This document shows positions 29,277 to 39,097 of a stretch of 64,000 nt of DNA, piece by piece; positions within the stretch are counted from its first letter, which is position 1, and each line of letters begins with the position of its first letter. The translations under genes and the position numbers were made by a program. Source of the stretch: Halorussus halobius. Lineage in GTDB: Archaea > Halobacteriota > Halobacteria > Halobacteriales > Haladaptataceae. The notes beneath the pieces are model-generated. The model was not told the DNA's origin. It saw only the letters and a program-made list of their open reading frames with translations, and made no database searches. The DNA lies in assembly GCF_004765805.1 (NCBI RefSeq), contig NZ_SBIU01000003.1, positions 868,001 to 932,000 on the forward strand, read 5' to 3'.

Positions 29277-30695
29277 TTATTGACGCTCGGCGTCGACTGG
29301 CGGTTCGGTCCCCTCGGGGAGCGGCGTCTCGTAGGCCCGTCCGCCCGTCGCCTCCTCGAACTCCTCGCGGGCCTCGTCGAGGACGGTCGGGTCCTCGAGC
29401 ACGTCGTACGCGCTCGCTGCCAGCACCTTCGCGGCGTACACGGCCGTCTTGGCCCCGAAGTCGCCGTTCGCGGCCACTGCCTGCCACGTGTGCGAGGGCG
29501 TCCCGACGGGCCACGCCGCGGCCCAGAACTGCGCGAGCGGCGCGATCCAGCTCACGTCGCCGACCTCGGTCGAGCCGGCGTGGACCTCGCCCGCGTCGAA
29601 CGACTCCGTGGGCTCGGCGTACAGCGCGTGGTCGAGTATTTCCTCCCGTCTGTCCTCGGGGACGTCGGACATCTGGGACCGGATGGTCTCCTCGGGCAGC
29701 GTCTCCTTGAGGTCGGCCGCGAACGCCCGGTCCTCGTCGGTGAACGGGACGGCACCGATCTCCTGCATGTTCCGGTGGACGACGGCCGACAGCCGGTCGT
29801 TCGGCAGGTAGTCGTAGCAGCCGGTGACGAACTCGCGCTCGACCGACGTCTGGCTCATCGTCGCGGCGGCCTCGGCGATGTCGTCGAGCCAGTCGTTGAT
29901 GCGCTCGACCTCCTCGCGGGTCGGCGCGCGGACGTAGTACCACACCGTCGCCTCCGGCGGGACGACGTTCGGCGCTTGGCCGCCGTCCTCGATGGAGTAG
30001 TGGACCCGAGCCTCGTCGGAGATGTGCTCGCGCATGTACTCGGCACCGGTGTTCATCAGCTGGACGCCGTCGAGCGCGCTCCGGCCCGACTCGGGGGAGT
30101 TCGCGGCGTGGGCTGACTCGCCCTCGAACTCGTACTTGACCGAGTTCATCGCGAGCGTCCGGGCCATGAACGGGTAGCTCGACTGGCTCGGATGCCACGT
30201 GAACGCCGCATCGAGGTCGTCGAACACGCCGGCCCGCGCCATGTACACCTTGCCGACGAGCGTCTCCTCGGCCGGACAGCCGTAGAACCGGACCGTCCCG
30301 TCGAGACTCCCGTCCGCGATGGCGCGCTTGACGGCGAGCGCGCCGCCGAGGCTCCCCACTGCGAACAGGTTGTGGCCGCAGCCGTGACCGGGGCCGCCCT
30401 CCTCGACGGGGTCGCGCTCGGCCGAAACCTGCTGGGAGAGTCCCGGCAGCGCGTCGTACTCCCCGAGGATGCCGACCGTCGACGAGCCGTCGCCGTACTC
30501 GGCCACGAACGCGGTGGGCATCCCGCCGACGCCCCGCTCGACGTCGAACCCCTCGTCTTCGAGCACGGAGATCAGTAGCTCCGCGGATTCGGTTTCTTCG
30601 AGCGCGACCTCGGGCGTCTCCCAGAGCGTCCGCGACAGCGATTCGAGGCGGTCGGCGTCCGCCGCTACCGAGTCCAGCAGTTCCGCTTTGTCCAT
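29277..30695 (-). CDS. M20 family amidohydrolase (AbgB-like)
   Basis: The 472-residue protein starts at the ATG at 30695. Metal-site landmarks are GILGEYDALPGLSQ, GPGHGCGHNLFAVGSLGG and FYGCPAEETLVGKVYMARAG. ALDGVQLMNTGAEYMREHI lies in the dimerisation lid. The closest described type is the p-aminobenzoyl-glutamate/aminoacyl amidase B subunit family, which cleaves amide-linked amino acids or peptides. It lies 444 bp upstream of, and on the same strand as, the peptide importer. It may hydrolyse the imported substrate. Confidence 0.9.
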   Translation of the reverse strand: MDKAELLDSVAADADRLESLSRTLWETPEVALEETESAELLISVLEDEGFDVERGVGGMPTAFVAEYGDGSSTVGILGEYDALPGLSQQVSAERDPVEEGGPGHGCGHNLFAVGSLGGALAVKRAIADGSLDGTVRFYGCPAEETLVGKVYMARAGVFDDLDAAFTWHPSQSSYPFMARTLAMNSVKYEFEGESAHAANSPESGRSALDGVQLMNTGAEYMREHISDEARVHYSIEDGGQAPNVVPPEATVWYYVRAPTREEVERINDWLDDIAEAAATMSQTSVEREFVTGCYDYLPNDRLSAVVHRNMQEIGAVPFTDEDRAFAADLKETLPEETIRSQMSDVPEDRREEILDHALYAEPTESFDAGEVHAGSTEVGDVSWIAPLAQFWAAAWPVGTPSHTWQAVAANGDFGAKTAVYAAKVLAASAYDVLEDPTVLDEAREEFEEATGGRAYETPLPEGTEPPVDAERQ

Positions 30696-30806
30696 GTCCC
30701 GCACACGCCGCGGTAAAGGCAAATAGTTTCGGGGTGAAGCCGTATTTTCCTCATCGAATCGAAGGCTGACCCGCGGAATAGGTCACGAACCTAAGCAGTT
30801 CGCGGG

Positions 30807-31814
30807 TCAGGCCGCCGCGAACAGCACGCTGACGACCGCCAGCGAGGCGGTCGACACCACGAGGAAGACGACGCCCATCACGCCCACCGGTCGCGGGCCG
30901 GCGTCGCGCAGGTCCTCGGTGGTAATCGAGAGCCCGAGGCCCGCGAACGCGACGAGGAACAGCCAGTGGTAGGCGTTCTCCAGCGAGGCGAGCTGGGGCT
31001 CCGAGAGGACGCCGACGTTCGCGAGGACGACCACGCCGACGAAGCCCACGAGGAACTTCGGGAACGTCGACCAGAGGTAGCCCAGCGTGGCGTCGGCGTC
31101 GTCGCCGCCCGGCCGGGCGTACAGCACCGAGTAGCCCACCGCGACCACCGCGATGAACAGGTTCCGGGTGATCTTCGTGACCGTGGCCCACTGGCCGGCG
31201 ACGTCCGAGTGGGCGAACCCCGCGGCGACGACCGGGCCGGTGGAGTACATGCTCAGTCCGGCCCAGACGCCGTACACCTGCGCCGGGAGTTCGAGCAGCC
31301 CGCCGACCAGCGGGTACGCGAACACCGTCGCGGCGTCGAACAGGAGGACCGTCGCGACCGCGTAGGCGATCTGGTCCTCCTTGGCGCGGATGCTGCCCGA
31401 CACCGCGATGATGGCCGAGACGCCACAGATGCTCGACCCCGCCGCGAGCAGCGACCCCAGCTTCTCGTCGAACCCGAACAGCCGGCGGGTAGACAGCTCG
31501 ACCAGCAGTCCGGTGAACAGGATGGTCGCAACCACGAGCCCGACGATTCGCGGCCCAGACTCCAGCACGGCGTCGACCGACAACCTGCTGCCCATCAGCA
31601 CGATGCCGGTTTCGAGCCAGAGCTTTCGGGTTTCGAGGCCGGAGTCGGCCCAGCCGGGCACGCCGACGGTGTTGGCCACGAGGATGCCGAGCGCGATGGC
31701 GACCACGAGGTGATTCACTCCGGCGACGCCCGCGAGCCAGCGGGCGACGAGGCCGACCAGTACGAGGAGGCCGACGCCCGGCAGGAGCCGGGCCAGCGTT
31801 CCGCGCACGGTCAC
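30807..31814 (-). CDS. YeiH family (UPF0324) putative anion exporter
   Basis: The 335-residue integral membrane protein has about ten helices. Family landmarks are AIALGILVANTVG, WLETGIVLMGSRLSVD, GSSICGVSAIIAVSGSIRAK and GLSMYSTGPVVAAGFAHS. YeiH relatives are predicted sulfate or organic-anion exporters, but function is poorly proven. I chose the GTG at 31814 because it overlaps the stop of the preceding small gene as GTGA. The longer upstream frame is antisense-like and basic. Confidence 0.85.
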   Translation of the reverse strand: MTVRGTLARLLPGVGLLVLVGLVARWLAGVAGVNHLVVAIALGILVANTVGVPGWADSGLETRKLWLETGIVLMGSRLSVDAVLESGPRIVGLVVATILFTGLLVELSTRRLFGFDEKLGSLLAAGSSICGVSAIIAVSGSIRAKEDQIAYAVATVLLFDAATVFAYPLVGGLLELPAQVYGVWAGLSMYSTGPVVAAGFAHSDVAGQWATVTKITRNLFIAVVAVGYSVLYARPGGDDADATLGYLWSTFPKFLVGFVGVVVLANVGVLSEPQLASLENAYHWLFLVAFAGLGLSITTEDLRDAGPRPVGVMGVVFLVVSTASLAVVSVLFAAA

Positions 31815-31990
31815 CAGCCTATCCGGACGCCCGCCGCGGTCGTCGCGAGCACGAGACAGCCCAGCACCACGGCCTTCCAGCCGTCGTCGAGCGACGACCA
31901 TCGGCCGACCAGCGCGCCGCCGACGGCTCGCCAGTCGCTGTCCCGGTTCGCGCTCGCCTCCCGTCCCGTGGTGTGTTCGGAGTCCGACAT
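31811..31990 (-). CDS. Small single-helix membrane protein coupled to yeiH-like gene
   Basis: The 59-residue protein starts at the ATG at 31990 (MSDSEHTTGREAS). It has an acidic/polar N-terminus and one C-terminal helix, AVVLGCLVLATTAAGVRIGW. The stop codon overlaps the GTG start of the transporter gene by 4 nt, so the two are translationally coupled. It may be a small partner or stabilising subunit of the transporter. This is inferred from position only. Confidence 0.65.
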   Translation of the reverse strand: MSDSEHTTGREASANRDSDWRAVGGALVGRWSSLDDGWKAVVLGCLVLATTAAGVRIGW

Positions 31991-32225
31991 CGTGTCAATC
32001 GTTCCCGCCGCCGGGCGGTGTAATCGGGGCGCACAGACGCGGCCCGGCCGCAGCGTTCGATATTGGGACGGCACACGTATTCGACACTTATAGCTTTCGC
32101 GAGGCGCGAGAACGTGGCAGTTCTACTATATTCCCGGTTCAAATAGAGAATTAACAATTATTCAGGCGTGCTGGCTTCGATACGTAGTTTCATTGTCGCG
32201 GGGCCACCAGACGGTGACGACACCG

Positions 32226-33017
32226 ATGACTGAATCCACAGCACTCGTGACGGGTGCGGCCAACGGAATCGGTCGAGCCATCGCAGAGCGATTCGCCCGC
32301 GGCGACCGGTACGACGCGGTCGCCTGTCTCGACGTCGACGAGGCCGTCCGCGAAGTCGCCGACGGCCTCGACGGGGGCGTCGGTCGGGTCGTCGACGTGA
32401 GCGACCACGACGCGGTCGCCGACTGCGTCGAGGAGCTCGAATCGGACCGAACCATCGACGCCGCCGTGAACAACGCGGCGGTGTCGAGCTACGCGTGGCT
32501 CGGCGACCTCGACCCCGAGGAGTGGGACCGCGTGCTCGACGTCAACCTCAAGGGCCAGTACAACGTCGCCCGTGCGGTCGGCCCGCGGATGTACGAGCGC
32601 GAGCACGGCTACGTCGTCAACGTCTCCAGCGGCGCGGGCCAGCGCGGCAGCGTCAGCGCCGGGGTCCACTACTCGGCCTCGAAGGCGGGCATACTGGGAC
32701 TCACCAAGGGACTCGCCAAGCAGTTGAGTCCGCACGTCCACGTCAACGCGTTCGTCCCCGGTCTCACCGACACCGACATCGGGCAGGGCGATTCCGGCGA
32801 AAATGAAGAATCCGAGGAGGGCATCTGGACCGAGGAGGGCCGCGAGACGATGCACGACCTCATCCCGTTCGGCCGCGAGGCCGACCCCGACGAGGTCGCT
32901 CGCGTCGCGGAGTTCCTCTGCGGCGAGGGCGCGGCGTACATGACCGGGAGCGTCGTGACCGCCGACGGCGGCTCCGCGCTCGGCCCGACCCAGAACTTCC
33001 TGATGCCCGACGAGTGA
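32226..33017 (+). CDS. SDR family NAD(P)-dependent oxidoreductase
   Basis: The 263-residue classical short-chain dehydrogenase/reductase has TGAANGIGRAIA (cofactor loop), D-rich LDVDEAV after the second strand, and NNAAVSS. The catalytic set is VNVSSGAG and YSASK, and MTGSVVTADGG is near the end. An Asp after strand 2 (CLDVD) suggests NAD(H) preference. An unusual acidic insert (SGENEESEEGIWTEEG) lies before the substrate loop. The substrate is unknown. The ATG at 32226 is preferred to an upstream in-frame alternative. Confidence 0.9.
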   Translation: MTESTALVTGAANGIGRAIAERFARGDRYDAVACLDVDEAVREVADGLDGGVGRVVDVSDHDAVADCVEELESDRTIDAAVNNAAVSSYAWLGDLDPEEWDRVLDVNLKGQYNVARAVGPRMYEREHGYVVNVSSGAGQRGSVSAGVHYSASKAGILGLTKGLAKQLSPHVHVNAFVPGLTDTDIGQGDSGENEESEEGIWTEEGRETMHDLIPFGREADPDEVARVAEFLCGEGAAYMTGSVVTADGGSALGPTQNFLMPDE

Positions 33018-33474
33018 CTCGTACTGGTCAGAGTCGGCAGTAACACGGGCGAGGACGACTCGAAAGCCCTCGGCGGGCTCGCCACCGAAAGACGTTCCTG
33101 CTCGTCGTCGTCCGAGAGAGCACAGCTCTCTCGTGCTCACGAGAATCTCCGATTTTCGAACGACTTCGCTCCTGCGCGGGCTGTGACTTCCGAACCCTCG
33201 TTCGCTCCGCTCACGAGGAGGTCGCTCAGCGGAATATCTCGCGCCCGCAGAATTGCGGGCGCGAGATAGTGGCCTCGCTGGGACGACCACAGTAAACGCG
33301 AGCCCGTCTCGCCCGTTCAGTCCGCCCGATGAGCAAGCTCTTCCGAGCCTGCGGTCGCTACGCTCCCGCAGACGCCAGGACGGTGGCTCGATTCACCGAG
33401 CGACGGCGGGAGCTGGTCGCACGTCCCTGAACACCGTCAAATTCGGTATCCGCGAAAACGCCCGGTTTACGGCC
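33018..33474. other. Intergenic region with dispersed-repeat fragments
   Basis: This 457-bp region has no gene. It contains cgaaagccctcggcgggctc near 33,060 and cgttcagtccgcccg near 33,314, related to strings in the 13,928-14,650 gap. Several short palindromes (ctctcgtgctcacgag-like) are present. The perfect hairpin at 33,235-33,268 is listed separately. These look like decayed haloarchaeal intergenic repeats. Confidence 0.5.
33235..33268. repeat. Perfect 15-bp stem, 4-nt loop hairpin
   Basis: tatctcgcgcccgca (33235-33249) pairs exactly with 33254-33268 around the loop gaat. No T-run follows, so simple termination is unlikely. IS200/IS605-type element ends or a small palindromic repeat are possible. 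Confidence 0.8.
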
Positions 33475-34422
33475 TTACAGCTCGGGGACGACCCGCTCGG
33501 CGAACAGCTCCGCGCCGGTCGTCTCCGGGAAGTCGACGAACTCGACCACGAGCTCCTCGATGCCGAGGTCGCGGTACGGCTCGAGCTGGTCGAGGACCTC
33601 CTCGGGGGTGCCGACGAGGTGGGTCTCGTCGTCGCCGAGGTTCTCCTCGCGGAAGCGGGGCACGTCTTCGAGCAGCGCCTCGACCTCCTCGCGCGTCTCG
33701 CGAACGACGCACCGCGCGAACCACGACTTCTGTATCTCGTCGTACGGCCGGTCGTAGCGCTCGCAGTGGTCGGCCAGCACGTCCAGCTTGCGCTCGATCA
33801 CGTCGGGGCTCCCCCAGTAGTTCCACGCGTCGGCGTGCTTGGCGGTGATCCGGAGGGTGAACTCCTCGCCGCCGCCCCCGACCATGATCGGCGGATGGGG
33901 GTCCTGCGTGGGCGTCGGCCGACAGAGCGCCTCGTCGAGTTCGTAGTAGTCGCCCGAGAACGAGACCTCCTCGCCGCTCCAGAGCTCCTTCATCAGCACG
34001 ATGGTCTCCTCCATCTCGCGGAGGCGGTCGGGCGCGCCCGGCCAGTCGTAGCCGTACGCGGTGGCCTCGTCGGTCTTCCAGCCCGCGCCCATCCCGAGCT
34101 TGAGTCGGCCGTCGCTCACGTTGTCGAGCGTGGCCGCCGTCTTGGCGAGCAGGGGGCCGTGCCGGAGGTGGTTGTTCACGGTCTTCGGATAGAGGTACGC
34201 GTCGTCGGTGTGCTGGGCGAGCGCGGCCAGCGTCGTGAGACACTCGGTCGTCGCGCCGTTCCCGGTCATCAGGTGGTCGGGAATCGCGATCCCGTCGTAG
34301 CCGAGGTCGTCGAGGCTGGTCGCGAACGTCCGCTGGGCGTCCCAGCTGATGGTCTCGCAGTACGGCAGCGAGGAGTGTTCGGAGTCGCCCACGCTCGTCG
34401 GTACGTTGACGGCGAATTCCAT
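33475..34422 (-). CDS. LLM class F420-dependent oxidoreductase
   Basis: The 315-residue protein has the luciferase-like TIM barrel of F420-dependent dehydrogenases: MEFAVNVPTSVGDSEH, DDLGYDGIAIPDHLM, VSDGRLKLGMGAGWKTDEA, and HPPIMVGGGGEEFTLRITAKHAD. F420 is abundant in haloarchaea. The substrate cannot be inferred. A TATA-like gatatttaac lies about 25-30 nt before the ATG on the minus strand (34,444-34,453). The gene is divergent from the M28 gene at 34,558. Confidence 0.9.
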   Translation of the reverse strand: MEFAVNVPTSVGDSEHSSLPYCETISWDAQRTFATSLDDLGYDGIAIPDHLMTGNGATTECLTTLAALAQHTDDAYLYPKTVNNHLRHGPLLAKTAATLDNVSDGRLKLGMGAGWKTDEATAYGYDWPGAPDRLREMEETIVLMKELWSGEEVSFSGDYYELDEALCRPTPTQDPHPPIMVGGGGEEFTLRITAKHADAWNYWGSPDVIERKLDVLADHCERYDRPYDEIQKSWFARCVVRETREEVEALLEDVPRFREENLGDDETHLVGTPEEVLDQLEPYRDLGIEELVVEFVDFPETTGAELFAERVVPEL

Positions 34423-34557
34423 ACCCGTCCGTTCGTCGCCGCCGTTAAATATCAACTGTAGGCTCGATTGACAGTATCTGGGTAGAACGCCCTCCCGCGT
34501 TTCGGAGAGCGACGAAGATACGTATCCAATGGGCGGGGTCCCCCGGCGAACAAAAAG

Positions 34558-36330
34558 TTGAATACCCGCTCGGCTCATCCCCCGATAGAGGCGAACTTCT
34601 TGCTCGAACCAGTAGACCGCTCGACGGAACGGACGCTCCGCGACCGAATCGACCCGGCGGAGATGGCGCGACACCTCGACGCGTTCGAGGGGCTCGAACG
34701 GACCTCGGGGAGCGCCGACGAGTGGGCCGCCAGCGAATACGTGGTCGAGACGCTCGAAGAGTACGGCGTCGACGCCACGCTCCACGAGTACGAGGGACTC
34801 GTCAGCGTCCCCGAGTCGGCGACCGTCACCGCCACGACGCCGACCCGCCGACGACTGGACGCGACCACGGTGTCGTTCGGGGCGAGCACGCCGGCCCACG
34901 GCACGCACGCGCCGGTCGTCCCGGCGGACCGACTCGACTCGTCGGGCGACGTCGAGGGGCAATTCGTGTTCGCGACGGAACTGCCCAGCGCTGCGACCGT
35001 CGCGCGCGCCGAGCGGGCCGGAGCCGCGGGCGTCGTCTTCCGGTCGCCCAACGAGCACCTCTATCAGGGCATCGTCACGCCGGTCTGGGGGACGCCCAGC
35101 ACCGACACGGCCGACGACGTTCCGAATCTCCCCGTGGTGGAGGTGACCCGCTCGGACGGCGACTGGCTGGCCGAGCGACTCGAAAGCGGCCCGGTCGAGG
35201 TGACCGTCGAGACGGAGGTGACGACCGAACTCGCGACGCTGCCCTGCCCGGTCGGGACCATCCCGGGCTCGGCGAGCGACCGGTACTTCCTCGTGGGCAA
35301 CCACGTCGACTCGTGGTTCGAGGGGATGACCGACAACGCGACCGCGATGGCCGCCACGCTCGAAATCGCGCGGGTGTTCGCCGAGCGCGACGAGCCCCCG
35401 AAGCGCGGGCTCGCGTTCGGCTTCTGGTCGGCCCACTCGACCGGCCGGTACGCCGGCAGCGCGTGGTACGCCGACGACAACTGGCTCGACCTCCGCGAGA
35501 ACGGGGTGGCGTACCTCCACCTCGATTTGCCGGGGCTGACGGGCGCGGACAGCGTCTGGTACCAGGGGATGGCCGAACTCGAAGCCGAGCACCGCGACGC
35601 CATCCGGGAGGCGACGGACCTGCCCGCCAGAGACGCCGACGAGAGCTTCCTCGGGGGTACGGACCGCCCGGCCCGCAACTCAGACCAGTCGTTCTGGGGC
35701 GCGGGCCTGTCGTCGCTGCTCTCGGGAGCCCGGCTCGCCCCCGGCACGGAGGAGGGCGGCCCCATCGGCGGCGGCTGGTGGTGGCACACGCCCGAGGACA
35801 CCCGCGACAAGGTCGACCTCGACGTGCTGGTCGAGGAGACCAAGCTCTACCTCACGCTGGCCGCCCGCGTCTGCGAGTCGCCGGTGTTGCCCCACGACTT
35901 CAGGGCGACGGTCGGCGACGTCGAGGCCGCGCTCGACGAGATCGAGTCGGCGGCGGCCGGTGAGTTCTCGTTGGGCGACGTGCGCTCGGACCTCGCCGAA
36001 CTGGCGTCCGCGCTCGACCGCGCCTACGAGGTCGTCGACGAGCGCGCCGGCGACGACCCGGCTCTGGCGGCCGCGACCGCCGACCTGCAGGTCGAACTCG
36101 GCAACGTCCTGAATCCCGCGCTGTACATGGAGTCGCCCGAGTACGAGCACGAGCCCCGCCAGCCCCACCGACAGCTCCCGTACCTCCGGCTCGCCGAGGA
36201 CCTCCCGGAACTGACCGGCCGCAGGCGACGCTTCGCCGAGACGAAGCTCCGCCGCGGGCGGACGAAGCTCGCCCACCGCATCCGCCGGGCCACCGGGGCG
36301 ACCGAGCGGTTCCTCGACTCCCACGAGTAG
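34558..36330 (+). CDS. M28-like metallopeptidase family protein, large form
   Basis: The protein is about 590 residues. An N-terminal FEGLERTSGSADEWAASEYVVETLEEYGVDATLHEYEG precedes a PA-type insert. The peptidase part has VGNHVDSWFEGMTDNATAMAATLE and AFGFWSAHSTGRYAGSAWYAD. The usual Glu-Glu after the second strand is replaced by Ser-Ala-His, so catalytic competence is doubtful. GGWWWHTPEDTRDKVD is the late His region. No ATG is near the N-terminus. The TTG at 34558 is the longest choice, and another TTG 14 codons in is equally possible. Confidence 0.78.
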   Translation: MNTRSAHPPIEANFLLEPVDRSTERTLRDRIDPAEMARHLDAFEGLERTSGSADEWAASEYVVETLEEYGVDATLHEYEGLVSVPESATVTATTPTRRRLDATTVSFGASTPAHGTHAPVVPADRLDSSGDVEGQFVFATELPSAATVARAERAGAAGVVFRSPNEHLYQGIVTPVWGTPSTDTADDVPNLPVVEVTRSDGDWLAERLESGPVEVTVETEVTTELATLPCPVGTIPGSASDRYFLVGNHVDSWFEGMTDNATAMAATLEIARVFAERDEPPKRGLAFGFWSAHSTGRYAGSAWYADDNWLDLRENGVAYLHLDLPGLTGADSVWYQGMAELEAEHRDAIREATDLPARDADESFLGGTDRPARNSDQSFWGAGLSSLLSGARLAPGTEEGGPIGGGWWWHTPEDTRDKVDLDVLVEETKLYLTLAARVCESPVLPHDFRATVGDVEAALDEIESAAAGEFSLGDVRSDLAELASALDRAYEVVDERAGDDPALAAATADLQVELGNVLNPALYMESPEYEHEPRQPHRQLPYLRLAEDLPELTGRRRRFAETKLRRGRTKLAHRIRRATGATERFLDSHE

Positions 36331-36618
36331 CGCCGGGATTCCCGTCGGTCGGTCCCGCTCGCGGCGCTCACGGCGTCGGATTCCCGTGCCGACCGAGCAC
36401 CGTCGCCGGCGCGGTCGCGAGTTCGAAGGCGGGCGAACCGCGTCCCGGCGCAGTGGCCCGGCCCGCCGGTACACGGGACGGAGGCGTACTCCCGGCGCGT
36501 CCTCTCTCGTCCACCGACCGGGGTCGAGGTCTCGGGGTCGGTCCGGACGGGTTCGTCGCGGTGGCGCACCCACTGCGGGATGGTCAGTTGCGCGCCGGCC
36601 GGGTCGTATCCGCCGAGG
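36331..36618. other. Intergenic region between the M28-like and CPBP genes
   Basis: These 288 bp hold no gene I can defend. A minus-strand reading (GAQLTIPQWVRHRDEPVRTD, about 36,540-36,600) looks somewhat protein-like but has no start and is followed by Arg-rich junk. It may be a relic. Confidence 0.4.
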
Positions 36619-36783
36619 TCACCGCTCTCCCGCGTCGCGGTCGGCCGTCCACACCGACGGGGAGAGCCGGAGCGGCTCCCTGAGGCCCTTGCGAACCTGC
36701 GCCAGTGGCTCGGCGTCGAGCAGGCCGTCGTCCACGACCGCGTCGACCCCCTCGGCCGCCGCCAGCGAGCCCTCGACCCTCAC
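36619..36783 (-). CDS. Possible 54-residue ORF coupled to the CPBP gene
   Basis: A GTG at 36783 overlaps the stop of the CPBP gene as GTGA and opens VRVEGSLAAAEGVDAVVDDG through VRKGLREPLRL to a stop at 36619. The acidic composition and the overlap favour a real or recently decayed coupled gene. No family is recognised, and chance cannot be excluded. Confidence 0.35.
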   Translation of the reverse strand: MRVEGSLAAAEGVDAVVDDGLLDAEPLAQVRKGLREPLRLSPSVWTADRDAGER

Positions 36784-37667
36784 CCGTCCGCAGCGGCCGC
36801 GTCGCGCCCCGACGAGGCGGGCGCGTCCCCGCGAGCGAACTCGCGGGTGAGAGCGGGCGCTCCCGAGTAGGCGATGGCGAGCGCGGCGAGGCCGAACGCG
36901 AGGACGCCGGCGGCACCGACGGGGCTGGCGACCAGTTCCGAGAGGACCGCGTCGTCGGTCACGGCGTACGCGACGACGAGGCCGGCGGAGCCGTTGAACA
37001 CGCCGTGGAGCAACGTCGCCGCCAGCACCGACTCCGCGCGGACGGTCAGGTACGTGTACACCGGGGAGAACGCGACGCAGGCGACGATTATCGCGCCGAC
37101 GCCGACTACCGGGAACGAGGGGTAGTTGTAGCCGGCGACGATTATCGGGGCGTGCCAGACGCCCCAGAGCGCCCCGATGGCCAGCGAGGCCCGCCAGAAG
37201 CCCAGCGGCGCGAGCTCCCACAGGAGGTAGCCCCGCCAGCCGAACTCCTCGCCGAACGCCACGACCGCGTTGAGGGTCGCCCCGAGCGCGAGCGCGACGC
37301 CGAGGGTCGCGACCACGCCGAGCGCGCCCGACGGAATCGGGACGCCGGCGACGGGGTCGACGGTCAGGTCGAGACCGATGCCCGGAATCGCCACCGACAG
37401 GGCGAGCGCGAGGACGACGAGCGGAATCGCGGTCACGGCCCCCGCGAGGAGCCACCGGGGGCGGCCGAGACGTAACCCGACGGTCGACAGCGGGACGTCC
37501 CAGCGCAGACAGACCGCGAGGCCGGCGACCAGCGGGGAGAACATGTAGACGGGGGCCAGCGCGACCGGGCTCACGCCGGCCGCTCGGGCGACGAGGAGGA
37601 GGGCCGCCGCCGCGAGCGCCAACACGCCGACGAACAGGCCGAGACGGGTGCCGTCCGGGCTACGCAT
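36780..37667 (-). CDS. CPBP family intramembrane metalloprotease (CAAX-type)
   Basis: The 295-residue integral membrane protein has about eight helices and the CPBP/ABI motifs: EEFGWRGYLLWEL (Glu-Glu...Arg), LWGVWHAPII (His), and LLHGVFNGSAG (His, Asn). Such proteases are related to Rce1 and may cleave prenylated or membrane substrates or act in bacteriocin-type immunity. The archaeal role is unknown. The ATG at 37667 is used, and a GTG three codons earlier is possible. Confidence 0.9.
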   Translation of the reverse strand: MRSPDGTRLGLFVGVLALAAAALLLVARAAGVSPVALAPVYMFSPLVAGLAVCLRWDVPLSTVGLRLGRPRWLLAGAVTAIPLVVLALALSVAIPGIGLDLTVDPVAGVPIPSGALGVVATLGVALALGATLNAVVAFGEEFGWRGYLLWELAPLGFWRASLAIGALWGVWHAPIIVAGYNYPSFPVVGVGAIIVACVAFSPVYTYLTVRAESVLAATLLHGVFNGSAGLVVAYAVTDDAVLSELVASPVGAAGVLAFGLAALAIAYSGAPALTREFARGDAPASSGRDAAAADG

Positions 37668-37822
37668 CGGAACCACCCGCCGGGAGCGGTCTCGACGGGT
37701 CGCGGCCGGGCTCGGCAGTACGAGCGGAGCAGTCGTTGGGACGCATGAGTGGCGATTGTCCTGTCGAACTAATAAGTAATTCGGAGATACACGTCACGGC
37801 CGGTCCGAACGGGAGGTCGCTC

Positions 37823-38851
<1,029 letters not shown>

Positions 38852-39097
38852 GTTCGAAATCGGGGTCTGGGAGGGATAACGGTTTGGTCGGCGGCGATTG
38901 GCCCCGGAACGACCTCGCCGGGCGGAACCGGATGGGGCGGATTCGACGCCGGCACGGTCGTAAACCCGCCCCGCGAAATGCGGGACGTCACTCGCTACCG
39001 GACAGACCGGCGTGGCTATCTCGTGACGTGACACCGACGACCAGGCTCGCGCGAACGAACCGCCAGAGATAGGCCGGTCGAATGATTGGCTTCGGAC

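Noticed and set aside
36384..36618. Decayed gene downstream of the CPBP gene on the minus strand
   Set aside because: Only a short protein-like reading without a start, broken by a frame change. Too weak to annotate as a pseudogene.
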